Assembly: GCA_963799045.1 (NCBI GenBank)
Contig: CAWCVN010000007.1
Coordinates: 310,001 to 374,000 of the forward strand
Length of the DNA stretch: 64,000 nt
Origin: DASRSS01 sp963799045
Lineage (GTDB): Bacteria > Actinomycetota > Actinomycetes > Mycobacteriales > Jatrophihabitantaceae
Reading direction: 5' to 3'
Positions 18,506 through 27,550 of this stretch are shown piece after piece. Both the position numbers and the translations under genes were made by a program. Every line of letters starts with the position of its first letter. Positions within the stretch are counted from its first letter, which is position 1. The notes beneath the pieces were generated by a model. It saw only the letters and a program-made list of their open reading frames with translations, had not been told where the DNA came from and made no database searches.

Positions 18506-19837
18506 CTACCGGCGACGCGCCCGCCGTACCGCGAGGCCGCCGGCCACCAGGCCGGCGGCCATCGTGGCTGTCAGGGCGGTCGCCTGGTTCTGGCGCCGCA
18601 TCCGCGCCGGGATCTGCGCGTAGGGCATGCGTCGTGAACGACACCAGCTCGTAGCGCGACACGTACTGGCCGGGCAGCGCCCGCTCGAGTGCGTGCTGCG
18701 TAGCGGTCTTCGCACGGAACACCGGCGAGTTGACCCGGTCGCGCATCTCGACGAAGTTGTCCAGCGCCATGTCGGCGATCGCGTCGCAGTTGGCCTTGCG
18801 CCGCTGCTCGTACTCGGCCAGCGCCCGGGTCCAGTCGCCGCCGAACTCGCCCAGGCAGCGCGTCGATCTCCACGCAGTCCTCGAGCGCGCAATTCGCGCC
18901 CTGCCCGAAGAACGGGCACGATCGCGTGCGCGGCGTCGCCGACCAGCGCCAGCCGGACCCGCTCCCCGGCGTGCACCCACGGCCAGCACCTCACCGTCAC
19001 CAACGAGCCGACCGGGTTGTTGCGGTAGTCGTCGGCGAGCGAGGGCATCAGCTCGAACGCGTCGGGATAGTTGTGGGCGAAGTATTCGCGGATCTGCGCG
19101 TCGGTCTGCAACAGGCGCGAAGTCACTCCTTCGGCCAGAACAGCGTGCAGGTGAAGGTCCGGTCCAGGTTCGGCAGCGCGATCATCATCGACTCGCCGCG
19201 CGGCCAGATGTGCAGCGCGTCCGGGTCGAGCGCGAAGTCCGCCCCGCGCGCGGGGATCGTCAGCTCCTTGTAGCCCGCGCTCCAGGTAGTCCTGGCTGAA
19301 GGTGAAGTCCTGCCGGAACGTCACCGCGCGCCTCGCGGCGCTGTAGGAGCCGTCGCTGGCCAGCACGATGTCCGCGTGCGGGCGGCGCCGGCGACCGTCG
19401 GAGGTCTCGAAGCTCAACTGCCCGGTGTCGAGGTTGACATCACGCAGCCGGTGGCCGAACTGCAGCGTCACGCCGGGGGTGCGCTCCGCGACGTCGAGCA
19501 GGGTCTCGTTCAGCTCGGACCGGCTGATCGAGTTGATCGCCTGCTTGCCGTCCGCGCTGTACGGGCGAAAGCTCGGCCGGGACTGCACCCCGTGGACCAT
19601 CCGGCCGTGCATCGGCAACGCGCGGCCGAGCGATTCCTCGCGCAGACCGACGCGCTCGAGCGCGTCCAGGCCGCGCGCCGAGACGGCCAGGTTGATCGAG
19701 CGGCCGCGCTCGGGGCCGGTGCGGCGCGGGTCCTCCCGCCGCTCGTAGACCGTGACCTCGATACCGCGGCGCCCGAGCAGCGTGGCCAGCAAGCAGCCGG
19801 CCAGGCCGGCGCCGACGATCGCGACCCGCTCAGCCAT
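18506..19837 (-). CDS. kmo: Kynurenine 3-monooxygenase (frame interrupted)
   Basis: FAD-dependent aromatic hydroxylase converting L-kynurenine to 3-hydroxykynurenine. The N-terminus has the Rossmann FAD motif VAIVGAGLAGCLLATLLGRRG. The pieces PERGRSINLAVSARGL, NSISRSELNETLL, NNPVGSLVTVRCWPW and ALVGDAAHAIVP (second FAD motif) follow, and the C-terminus is hydrophobic (ALTATMAAGLVAGGLAV), typical of a membrane-associated KMO. About six frame changes occur between 19280 and 18600, but conserved sequence resumes each time. ATG 19837 overlaps the kynU stop (19830), so this is the last gene of the 3-hydroxyanthranilate operon. Confidence 0.87.
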   Translation of the reverse strand: MAERVAIVGAGLAGCLLATLLGRRGIEVTVYERREDPRRTGPERGRSINLAVSARGLDALERVGLREESLGRALPMHGRMVHGVQSRPSFRPYSADGKQAINSISRSELNETLLDVAERTPGVTLQFGHRLRDVNLDTGQLSFETSDGRRRRPHADIVLASDGSYSAARRAVTFRQDFTFSQDYLERGLQGADDPRARGGLRARPGRAAHLAARRVDDDRAAEPGPDLHLHAVLAEGVTSRLLQTDAQIREYFAHNYPDAFELMPSLADDYRNNPVGSLVTVRCWPWVHAGERVRLALVGDAAHAIVPVLRAGRELRARGLRGDRRAAWASSAATGPGRWPSTSSGARPTATRSPTWRWTTSSRCATGSTRRCSVRRPLRSTHSSGRCPASTCRATSWCRSRRMPYAQIPARMRRQNQATALTATMAAGLVAGGLAVRRARRR

Positions 19838-21126
19838 CGCCGCCCATCACCTCCGCCAGCGCCTGCGCCGCGCGCCAGCAGTCGTGGAACGTGCAGTACA
19901 TCGGCGCGGGCGCCAGCCGAATGACGTCCGGGTTGCGGGCGTCGGCGACCACACCGTGCTCGTGCGCGCAGTCGTTCACTGACCGCACCCGCGCCGACGC
20001 CGCGGATCCGCACCGACAGCTGCGCGCCGCGCCGCGCCGGGTCGCGCGGGGTGATCACCTCGACCGCACGCCCCGCACAGGCCCGGGCCAGCTCGCGACT
20101 CGAGGTAGCCGGTGAGCCGGATGCTCTTGTCCCGCAAGCGCGCCCATGCCCACCTCGTCGAACATCTCCAGCGACAGCGAGCACCGGCGCCATCGCGAGG
20201 ATCGGCGGGTTGGACAGCTGCCAGGCGTCCGCGCTGTCGACCGGCGTCACCACGGGGCCCATCTCGAACCGGGTGGCCGGATCGGTGCTCCACCAGCCGG
20301 CGAGCTTGGGCAGCGAACGGTCTGCCAAGTGCCGCTCGTGGACGAACGCACCGGCGAGCGCGCCCGGCCCGCCGTTGAGGTACTTGTACGAGCACCACGC
20401 CGCCCAGTCGACGTCCCAGTCGTGCAGCTGCAACGGCAGGTTGCCCGCGGCGTGCGCCAGGTCCCAGCCGACGACAGCGCCGGCGGCGCGGCCGGCCGCG
20501 GTGATCGCGGGGATGTCGAGGAACTCACCGCCGTAGTAGTTGACCGCACCGAGCAGCACCAGCGCTACGCGATCGCCTTGGGTGGCGAGGAATTCGACGA
20601 CGTCCTCGCTGCGCAGCGTCGGCTCCCCCGCTCGCGGGCGCAGCCGGATCACCGCCTCGTCCGGGTCGTAACCATGCCAGTGCGCCTGGCTGCGCACCGC
20701 GTAGCTGTCGGACGGGAAGGCGCTGTCCTCGATCACGATCGCGTGCCGCTCGGCCGTGGGCCGGTAGAAGCTGACCATCATCAGATGCAGGTTCACCGTC
20801 AGCGAGTTCATCACGACGACCTCGTGTGGCCGCCCCCCGACGAGCCGGGCGGCGGGCTCGCGCAGGAACTCGTGGTAGCGCACCCACGGGTGGGCCGCCT
20901 CGACGTGGCCCTCGACGCCGAGGCGCGCCCAGTCGTCGAGCTCCACGCCGAGCCGTTCCCGCAACGCCCGCGGCTGCAGCCCGAGCGAGTTGCCCGCGAA
21001 ATAGGCCGCCTCGTCGTAGCGGCCGGACGGGTCCGGCGGGATGTGGAACCGGCCGCGCAACGTCGGCAGCGGGTCGGTGCGATCCATTTCGACCGCGCCC
21101 AGCTCGCCCGTTCCCGTGGTGGTCAT
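19830..21126 (-). CDS. kynU: Kynureninase (frame interrupted)
   Basis: PLP enzyme that cleaves 3-hydroxykynurenine to 3-hydroxyanthranilate and alanine. The long N-terminal part is intact: EAAYFAGNSLGLQPRALRERL, then NSLTVNLHLMM, the aspartate region GWDLAHAAGNLPL and the PLP-lysine site CSYKYLNGGPG. Conserved sequence continues through STDPATRFEMGP. The last third (20200-19985) changes frame about four times before ending ALAEVMGGDG. ATG 21126 overlaps the stop of the upstream decarboxylase gene (ATGA), and the stop overlaps kmo, showing a tightly coupled operon. Confidence 0.9.
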
Positions 21127-22131
21127 CTCGTCTCGCCTTCGCTCATCGTCGTGCCGAGAAACGTCTCGGCGTTGCCGCGCAGGATCAGCGACCGGGTGTG
21201 CTCGTCGAGCACGTTACTGCCCCGCACGAGCCGCCCGGCGGGCCGTTCGCCGAGCGGGTAGGGGTAGTCGCTGCCGAGCAGCACCCGGTCGGCGCCGACT
21301 GTGTCCACGAGCAGCCGAAGCGCGCGGTCGTCGAAGACCACCGAGTCGACGTGGAAGCGGCCGAGATAGTGCGACGGCTCGTACCGCGACGTGCCGATGA
21401 TGTCGTGCCGCGTGCGCCACGCGTTGTCCATGCGCCCCACCCAGAACGCGAACGAACCGCCGCCGTGGGCGAAGCAGATCCGCAGCCGCTCGTCCACGCG
21501 GTCGAAGACCCCGCCGAGGATCATCGCCAGGATCGACAGATGCGTCTCGGCCGGCATCCCGGCCAGCCAGTGGGCCATCCAGCGGTTCAGCCGGGGCGAG
21601 CTTGGCATGTCCCACGGATGGACGAAGACCGGCACACCCAGTGCCGCGGCATGCTGCAGGAACGTCACCATCCCCTCGTCGTCGAGGTCGCGGTCACCGA
21701 CGTGGTTGCCGATCTCGACGCCGACGTGCCCGGCGCGCACGCTGCGCTCCAGCTCGCGGCACGCGGCATCGGTGTCTTGCAGCGGAACCTGGCAGAAGGG
21801 GAGCAGCCGCCCGCCTGCCGGTGCGCAGATCTCCAGGGCCAGGTCGTTGAACACGGTCGCGATGCGCGCCGCCTGCACCGGGTCGCGCCCGTAGGAGAAG
21901 AACACCGGCGTGGGCGAGACGACCTGCACGTCGACACCGTCGGCGTCCATGTCCGCCAGCCGCAGCTGTGCGTCCCAGCACTCCGCGCCGATGCGCCGGA
22001 ACTCGCGCGAGCCGAGAAGGATCATCGCCTCGGTCTCGGACTCGATCCGCAGCGACGGGGCATCGGGGCCGTCGAGCTGCGGGCCAGCCCTTCGGGACGT
22101 AATGGGTGTGGACGTCGATCGCACCGACCAT
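21123..22131 (-). CDS. nbaD: 2-amino-3-carboxymuconate-6-semialdehyde decarboxylase (frame interrupted)
   Basis: Zinc amidohydrolase-superfamily decarboxylase acting on the ring-opened product of 3-hydroxyanthranilate. The true N-terminus, MVGAIDVHTHYVPKGWP from ATG 22131, holds the HxH metal motif. It lies in a different frame from the rest, with one shift near 22080. The remainder has VFVHPWDMP (metal His), ICFAHGGGSFAF and LLGSDYPYP with the conserved Asp. Without correcting the shift, the metal-binding N-terminus would be lost from the annotation. It lies between nbaC and kynU and overlaps kynU by four bases. Confidence 0.9.
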
Positions 22132-22140
22132 GCGGGCGGC

Positions 22141-22656
22141 TCAGCCCTTGCCGGGGTGCAGGTGGCCGCAGCTCTTGCAGGCCCGGGCGGTCTCGTCCTC
22201 GTAGAACGCGGTGAATACCGGCGGCAGGTCGACGACGATGTCGCGCACCTGCAGCTCGACCTCGTGCACGAGCGTGTTGCACTCCGGGCAGTACCACTGG
22301 AACTTCTCCAGCGTGCCCTCCTCGCGGACGCGCTCGATCACCAGACCGACCGAACCCGGCTCCGGCCGCTGCGGCGAGTGCGGGGTGTTGCCCGGCAGCA
22401 GCCAGGTCTCGCCGGGGCCGATGTGCACCGACTCGGGCTTGCCGTCGACCATCAGGTCGACGTGGATGTTGCCCTCGAGCTGGTAGAACCACTCCTCGTA
22501 CGGGTCGACGTGGTAGTCCGTGCGCGCGTTCGGCCCGCCGACGATCATCACGATGAAGTCCTTGCCGACGGCCATCGTCTTGTTGCCCACCGGCGGCTTG
22601 AGCAGGTGCCGGTTGTCCTCGATCCACTGCTGGAAGTTGATCGCCTGCAGGTTCAG
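22141..22656 (-). CDS. nbaC: 3-hydroxyanthranilate 3,4-dioxygenase (probable CTG start)
   Basis: Cupin dioxygenase that opens the ring of 3-hydroxyanthranilate. Iron ligands are visible: His and Glu in DYHVDPYEEWFYQLEG and His in NTPHSPQRP. Two C-terminal CxxC pairs (CPEC, CKSC) form the rubredoxin-like site of bacterial forms. The first ATG/GTG-type start (GTG 22590) would delete the conserved N-terminus INFQQWIEDNRHLLKPP. The frame remains open upstream to CTG 22656, which overlaps the ridA stop as CTGA and has AGGAG about 10 bases upstream. I therefore annotate CTG 22656 (171 residues); a sequencing error in an original ATGA is the alternative. Confidence 0.9.
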   Translation of the reverse strand: MNLQAINFQQWIEDNRHLLKPPVGNKTMAVGKDFIVMIVGGPNARTDYHVDPYEEWFYQLEGNIHVDLMVDGKPESVHIGPGETWLLPGNTPHSPQRPEPGSVGLVIERVREEGTLEKFQWYCPECNTLVHEVELQVRDIVVDLPPVFTAFYEDETARACKSCGHLHPGKG

Positions 22657-23063
22657 CTTGCCTTGTCTCCTAGGTACGCGACGGCCTGGATCTCGATGAG
22701 CAGGTGCGGGTGCGGCAGCTGGTGCACGGCGACGGTGGTCCGCGCCGGGCCGGTCTCGTCGAAGTACTCGGCCCAGACCTCGTTGTAGCCGCCGAAGTCG
22801 TTCATGTTCACGAGGAACGTGGTGACCTGGACGAGGTCGGTCAGGCCCGCGCCGACCCCGCGCAGGATGTCGCGGATGTTCTCGATCACTGCACGGGTCT
22901 GCGCACCGATGTCCAGCGAGGTGGTGCCCATCTCGTCCACCGAAGCCCCGGCGATCGTGTTGTCCGGCCGGCGCGAGGACGTGCCGGAGACGTAGGCGAA
23001 GTCGCCGGCGACCTGCACGTGCGGGAACCGCCCCCGCGGCGTGGCCTTACCAGGAACGATCAT
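22653..23063 (-). CDS. RidA-family 2-aminomuconate deaminase
   Basis: 136 residues of the YjgF/RidA fold (FPHVQVAGDFAYVSGTSSRRPD, then ENIRDILRGVGAGLTDLVQVTTFLVNM, and IEIQAVAYLG). The expected arginine of the active site lies in GPARTTVAVHQLP. Because it lies between aminomuconate-semialdehyde dehydrogenase and 3-hydroxyanthranilate dioxygenase, the likely job is deamination of 2-aminomuconate to 4-oxalocrotonate. General imine/enamine hydrolysis is the fallback. Its ATG directly abuts the dehydrogenase stop, and its own stop overlaps nbaC. Confidence 0.88.
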   Translation of the reverse strand: MIVPGKATPRGRFPHVQVAGDFAYVSGTSSRRPDNTIAGASVDEMGTTSLDIGAQTRAVIENIRDILRGVGAGLTDLVQVTTFLVNMNDFGGYNEVWAEYFDETGPARTTVAVHQLPHPHLLIEIQAVAYLGDKAS

Positions 23064-24524
23064 CTACAGGGCCACGCAGACGTTGGTGGGCTCGGTGTAG
23101 AAGTCCAGCGAGTGCTCGCCGCCCTCGCGGCCGATGCCGGACAACCCGACGCCGCCGAACGGTGAGCGCAGGTCGCGCAGGAACCACGTGTTCACCCACG
23201 ACATGCCGACGTTCATCCGCTGCGCCACCCGGTGCCCGCGTGAGAGGTCGGTGGTCCACACCGAGGCGGCCAGCCCGTACTCGGTGTCGTTGGCCAGGGT
23301 GATCGCCTCGTCCTCGGTGTCGAAGGCGACGAGCGACGCGCAGGGCCCGAAGATCTCCTCGCGCATCGGGCGGTCGGCGTTGCTCAGGCCGGCCCACAGC
23401 GTCGGCTCGATCCACCATCCCCCGTCGAGGCCGTCGCCGAGTTCGGGAATGCCACCGCCGACGAGCGTCTTGGCACCGGCCTGCTCGGCCAGCCGGTAGT
23501 ACGACAGCACCTTCTCGCGGTGCTCGGCCGAGATCAACGGGCCGGTGGTCGTCGAGGCGTCGTCGGGGCGGCCGAGGCGCAGCCCGCGGGCCCGCTCGAC
23601 GAGCCCCGCCGCCAGGTCGTCGAAGATCGGACGTTGGACATAGACCCGCTCGGTGCACAGGCATACCTGGCCGGTGTTCGCGAACACCGAGCGGGTCAGC
23701 CCCGCCAACGCGTCATCCAGGTTCGCATCGGCGAAGACGAGTGCGGCGTTCTTGCCGCCGAGTTCGAACGAGACCGGGCGGACCCGCGGCGCAACCGCGC
23801 GCATGATGCCCGCGCCGGTCGCCGACGAGCCGGTGAAGGTCACGCCGTCGATGCCCGGGTGCTCGGTGAGGAACTGGCCGGCCGAGTCCGGGCCGAAACC
23901 GTGCACGACGTTGTAGGCGCCGGCCGGCACGCCGACCTCGTCGAGTACCTCGGCGAGCAGCGTCGCCGTCGTCGGGGTCTCCTCGCTGGGCTTCACGACC
24001 ACGGCGTTGCCGCACGCCAGCGCCGGCGCGACCTTCCAGGTCAGCAGCAGCAGCGGCAGGTTCCAGGGCACGATGACCGCCACCACGCCGAGCGGTTTGC
24101 GTACCGCGTAGTTCAGCGCCTGCCGGCCACCGGGCAGCTCGGTCATGAACGACGGCTGGCCGGCGGCGGCGACCGTGTCCGCGAAAGAGCGGAAGTTGGC
24201 GACGGCGCGCGCCACGTCCAGCTCGCGTGCCTGCGCGTGGGGTTTGCCGGTGTCGGCGCTCTCGGCGAGCACGAACTCCTCGAAGCGCTCCTCGATGCGG
24301 TCGGCGACCTTGCGCAGCAACGCGGTGCGCTCGCCGACGGTGCTCGCGCCCCAGCGCCCGGCCAGCGCGGCCCGCGCGGCCCGCACGGCGCGGTCGACCA
24401 GGGCGGCGTCGGCCTCGTGCACGTGCGAGAGCACCGTGCCGTCGACCGGGTCGATCTTGTCCCAGGTCGCGCCGGTCTCGACGAACTCGCCGCCGACGTA
24501 GTTGCGAACGCTCGCCTGGGTCAT
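23064..24524 (-). CDS. nbaE: 2-aminomuconate-6-semialdehyde dehydrogenase
   Basis: NAD-dependent aldehyde dehydrogenase of 486 residues. Signatures are PWNLPLLLLTWKVAPALACGN, the Rossmann FTGSSATG, the general-base glutamate FELGGKNAAL and the catalytic cysteine NTGQVCLCTERV. It is the first gene of the minus-strand operon (GGGAGGG precedes ATG 24524). It oxidises 2-aminomuconate semialdehyde to 2-aminomuconate; the substrate is inferred from the adjacent nbaC, nbaD, ridA, kynU and kmo. The promoter region is shared with the divergent LysR gene. Confidence 0.92.
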   Translation of the reverse strand: MTQASVRNYVGGEFVETGATWDKIDPVDGTVLSHVHEADAALVDRAVRAARAALAGRWGASTVGERTALLRKVADRIEERFEEFVLAESADTGKPHAQARELDVARAVANFRSFADTVAAAGQPSFMTELPGGRQALNYAVRKPLGVVAVIVPWNLPLLLLTWKVAPALACGNAVVVKPSEETPTTATLLAEVLDEVGVPAGAYNVVHGFGPDSAGQFLTEHPGIDGVTFTGSSATGAGIMRAVAPRVRPVSFELGGKNAALVFADANLDDALAGLTRSVFANTGQVCLCTERVYVQRPIFDDLAAGLVERARGLRLGRPDDASTTTGPLISAEHREKVLSYYRLAEQAGAKTLVGGGIPELGDGLDGGWWIEPTLWAGLSNADRPMREEIFGPCASLVAFDTEDEAITLANDTEYGLAASVWTTDLSRGHRVAQRMNVGMSWVNTWFLRDLRSPFGGVGLSGIGREGGEHSLDFYTEPTNVCVAL

Positions 24525-24614
24525 CGTGCCGTGCCCTCCCGTTCGCGAAGCGGCCTTCGATTCGGCCCGGGGGGCCGATCCCCTCCCAGCCTGGCCCGCC
24601 GTCCCATACCGAGC

Positions 24615-24652
24615 AAATGCCGATTGCTGATCAGGCCATGCCTATCAGGCAT
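24615..24652. promoter_or_regulatory. Probable LysR operator between nbaE and the regulator gene
   Basis: The 139-base divergent region contains ATGCCTATCAGGCAT (24638-24652), a perfect 5-base inverted repeat around TATCA. Twenty-one bases upstream a related half reads ATGCCGATTGCTGATCAGGC (24617-24636). The shared ATGCC and ATCAGGC elements resemble tandem LysR recognition and activation sites. Confidence 0.6.
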
Positions 24653-24663
24653 ACCCTTGGCTG

Positions 24664-25596
24664 GTGGACCTCCCCCGGCTGCTCGACGGCCGCCTCAAGC
24701 TGCGCCACCTCGTCCTGGTGGACGCGCTGTCCGAGCACGGCTCCGTGGTGGGCGCCGCTGTGCACCTGCGGGTCACCCAGCCGGTGCTCACCCGCGCGCT
24801 GCGCGACCTGGAGGAGATTCTCGGGGTGCAGCTGTACGAACGCGGACCGCGGGGGGTCGTCCCGACGATCTACGGCCACGCGTTCACCGAACACGCCCGC
24901 GCCGTGCTCGCCCAGCTCACCCAGGCGGGGCGTCACGTCGCCGAACTCGCCGACGCGGGCCTCGGCACGGTGACCGTCGGCACGCACCTGGCCGGGTCCA
25001 ACGTGCTGCTGCCGCGCGCGATCGCCCGACTGAAGGCCGAACGCCCGCAGGTGACGGTCGTGATCCGCGAGGCCACCCCGGAGACGCTGCTCGGCGACCT
25101 CGAGACCGGACGCGTCGATTTCGTCGTCGGCCGGCTCAGCGGCCCGGTCCGCCGCACACTGCGCCAGCGCCGCCTCTACGACGAGCCCGTCCGGCTGGTG
25201 GTGCGCCGCGGCCATCCGGCGGCCGCGCTGAAGGCCCCGGAGGTGAGCGACCTGATCGACTACCCGTGGGTGCTTCCGGGCACCGAGACCGCGCTCCGTG
25301 GCGAGCTCGAGCAGGTGTTCTCGCGCCACGACCTGCCGTTGCCGGCCGACCGGATCGAGTGCACGTCCATCCTGACGTTGCGCAACCTGCTCATTGAGAC
25401 CGACACGGTCGCCGCACTGCCCGCCCTGATCGCGGCCGACGACCCATCGCTGACGCCGCTGGCCACCTCGCTGGAGCCGATGAGCCACACCGTCGGCGTC
25501 ACCCGGCCGGCCGAACGCCCGGTCGGCCCGGCAGCGCTCGCCCTGCTCGCCCACCTCGACGCGGTCGCGGAACAGATGCGCAGCTCCGTCGGCTGA
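24664..25596 (+). CDS. LysR-family transcriptional regulator
   Basis: 310 residues starting at GTG 24664 (VDLPRLLDGRLKLRHLVLVDAL). The N-terminal helix-turn-helix reads HGSVVGAAVHLRVTQPVLTRALRDLEEILGVQLYERGPRGV, and a periplasmic-binding-like effector domain follows (EATPETLLGDLETGRVDFVVGRL). It resembles the PcaQ/GbpR branch that controls aromatic catabolism. Its divergence from the nbaE operon and the palindromes between them make it the likely activator responding to a pathway intermediate. It ends 6 bases before the convergent TIGR04076 gene. Confidence 0.92.
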   Translation: MDLPRLLDGRLKLRHLVLVDALSEHGSVVGAAVHLRVTQPVLTRALRDLEEILGVQLYERGPRGVVPTIYGHAFTEHARAVLAQLTQAGRHVAELADAGLGTVTVGTHLAGSNVLLPRAIARLKAERPQVTVVIREATPETLLGDLETGRVDFVVGRLSGPVRRTLRQRRLYDEPVRLVVRRGHPAAALKAPEVSDLIDYPWVLPGTETALRGELEQVFSRHDLPLPADRIECTSILTLRNLLIETDTVAALPALIAADDPSLTPLATSLEPMSHTVGVTRPAERPVGPAALALLAHLDAVAEQMRSSVG

Positions 25597-25601
25597 GCGC
25601 C

Positions 25602-25916
25602 TCAGGTCAGGTCGTCGGAGTTCATGCTGCGCGTTCCGATGCGCTCGATGCGCATCACCAGCCGCTCCTCCGGGTCCGGGCAGCACACCAGCGAGTCCCG
25701 CTCCAGCCAGTCGTCGGCGGGCAGTTGGCGCTGTTTGGCCGGTAGCAGCGGCAGCACCGACTGCAGCGCGAAGACGCAGAAGTGCTTGCCCTCGGGCAGC
25801 CGCAGCTCGCTGCTGTTCACCAGCTCGAACCAGTCGCCCACGGCCATCCCGCACACCGAGCGCCCCTCGATGCTCTCGACGGTCACGCGCAGGTCGTACA
25901 GCTGCATGTCACTCAT
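25602..25916 (-). CDS. TIGR04076-family small cysteine protein
   Basis: 104 residues. Conserved cysteines occur in the pattern SVCGMAVGDWFEL, HFCVFALQSVLPLLP and LVCCPDPEERLVMRIERI, which matches my recollection of the TIGR04076 family; no biochemical function is known to me. It is the last gene of the ten-gene importer operon, and its ATG overlaps the DUF885 stop by four bases (ATGA). Metal or cofactor binding by the cysteines is a guess. Confidence 0.7.
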   Translation of the reverse strand: MSDMQLYDLRVTVESIEGRSVCGMAVGDWFELVNSSELRLPEGKHFCVFALQSVLPLLPAKQRQLPADDWLERDSLVCCPDPEERLVMRIERIGTRSMNSDDLT

Positions 25917-27550
25917 TCGACACCCCCGGCGAGCAGCGTGCGCAGCGGCGCAAGGCCCATCGGCCCCAACCGCAGCGCGTCCATGTGGAACCGGCGCAGC
26001 TCGAACCCGGGCCGGCGTTCGGCCTCTGCGCGCAGCTGGCGCCACAGCCGCGCCCCCACCCGGAACGCCAGCGCCTGACCGGGCCAGCCGAAATAGCGAT
26101 CGATCTCGAACCGCGCCGTCGCCTCGTCGCACCCGGCGGCACGGCGCAGCACCTGCGCCCCGACCTCGGGCGTCCACGACGTCGCCTCGGTCAGCCCGTT
26201 CCCGGGCGGGATCGGCAGGCCGAGGTGCAGCCCCATGTCGATCACGATGCGGGCCGCGCGCCACCGCTGGCCGAACAGCATGCCCAGCCGCTCGCCGGAG
26301 TCGCGCAGCAGGCCGAGTTCGTCGGCCAGCCGCTCGGCGTAGTGCGCCCACCCCTCCGCGTAGCCGTGCACGTGCGCCATCGACCGCTGCCACGGATGCA
26401 GCTGCGGCTGTGACATCGCGGTGGCGATCTGCAGGTGATGCCCCGGAACGCCCTCGTGATGGACGGTCGTGACCTCGTGCCACGTGTACGACACGCCCTC
26501 CGCGGGCGGCGACCACCAGATCCGGCCGGGGCGGGTGAACGCGGCGTCGGGCGCCGAGTAGTACATGATCCCGGTGCTGGTTGGGGAGATCCGGCACTCG
26601 GGCTTGCGCGCCGCCGCGGGCAGGTCGAAGTGCACGCCGTCGAGGGCCTCGACGACCTCGTCCACCCGTCCCTGTAGCCACTCGGCGAGTTCGCCGCTCG
26701 TGCGCAGCTGCCGGGCCGGGTCCGCGTCCAGCTCCGCGGCGGCCTGCTCGACGGAGTCGGCGCCGAGCTGGGCGGCGACGACGCGCATCTCCGCGCTCAG
26801 CCGCGCCAGCTCGTCCCACCCGAACGCGTAGGTGTCGGCCAGGTCGACGTCCTCGCCCAGGAACGCCCGCGCCGTCACGGTGTACCGGTCCCGGCCCACG
26901 CCGTCCTCGGCCCGGGCGCGGGGCAGCAGCTGCTCGCGCAGGAATTCGGCGAACCGGCGGGTGGCCTCGCTCGCGGCGTCCGCGCCCGACGGCAGCCGGT
27001 CGGCGAGAGACGGAGCGTGGGCGCCGGCCACCAGCCGGTGGTAGAACTCGTCCGGCCCGGCCCAGGCCTCGCACTGGTCGGCCGCGCCGAGCACCTGGCG
27101 CCGGGACACGACGTGGCCGGCGTCGGCCGCGGCGAGCAGCGTGGCGGCGTAGGCGTCGAGCGCGGCCGGCACCGCCGCGAGATGGCCGGCCAGCCGCTCC
27201 CAGTCCGCGGGCGTCTCGCGCGGCAGCTTGTCGAAGGCCTCGCGCACCTCGTGGACGGGGGTGGCCAGCGGCGCGAGCAGTGACGTGGTGAACCCCGAGT
27301 CGTCGAGCGCGAGCTCGCTGTCGAGGCGCTCGCCCAGCGCCGCCGCCAGCACCCGCTCGCCGGGCTCGGGCTCGCCGGCGGAGCGCAGCGCCCGCAGCGC
27401 GCGCACCCGCGCGTCGTGCCGTGCGGCGAAGTCCGCCGGGCCGAGCGCGGGCAGGAGGTTCGACGGTTCGCGGCCGAGCGCCTGGGCGGCCTGGACGTCC
27501 ACCGGCGCCAGCTCGGCCAGCAGTCGGTCGGCGATCGCGGTGACCCTCAC
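25913..27550 (-). CDS. DUF885 family protein (predicted zinc peptidase), copy 1
   Basis: 545 residues, intact. The family's metal motif is clear: TVHHEGVPGHHLQIATA near residue 380, followed by HGYAEGWAHYAERLADELG with the third-ligand Glu/His. The N-terminal helical half is variable. DUF885 proteins are distant relatives of M3/M32-type thermolysin-fold peptidases, but few have known substrates. GTG 27550 overlaps the LLM stop (GTGA), and the stop overlaps the next start. Its position in a peptide-importer operon suggests that it hydrolyses the imported peptide-like substrate in the cytosol; no signal peptide is seen. Confidence 0.85.
   Translation of the reverse strand: MRVTAIADRLLAELAPVDVQAAQALGREPSNLLPALGPADFAARHDARVRALRALRSAGEPEPGERVLAAALGERLDSELALDDSGFTTSLLAPLATPVHEVREAFDKLPRETPADWERLAGHLAAVPAALDAYAATLLAAADAGHVVSRRQVLGAADQCEAWAGPDEFYHRLVAGAHAPSLADRLPSGADAASEATRRFAEFLREQLLPRARAEDGVGRDRYTVTARAFLGEDVDLADTYAFGWDELARLSAEMRVVAAQLGADSVEQAAAELDADPARQLRTSGELAEWLQGRVDEVVEALDGVHFDLPAAARKPECRISPTSTGIMYYSAPDAAFTRPGRIWWSPPAEGVSYTWHEVTTVHHEGVPGHHLQIATAMSQPQLHPWQRSMAHVHGYAEGWAHYAERLADELGLLRDSGERLGMLFGQRWRAARIVIDMGLHLGLPIPPGNGLTEATSWTPEVGAQVLRRAAGCDEATARFEIDRYFGWPGQALAFRVGARLWRQLRAEAERRPGFELRRFHMDALRLGPMGLAPLRTLLAGGVE

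Noticed and set aside
18506..21126. kmo and kynU as true pseudogenes
   Set aside because: Conserved sequence resumes after each shift, and similar breaks affect essential metG, so sequence error is more likely.
23520..25397. 625-residue plus-strand frame across nbaE and the LysR gene
   Set aside because: It is antisense to nbaE and out of frame with the LysR gene; composition is random Arg/Gly/Ala.
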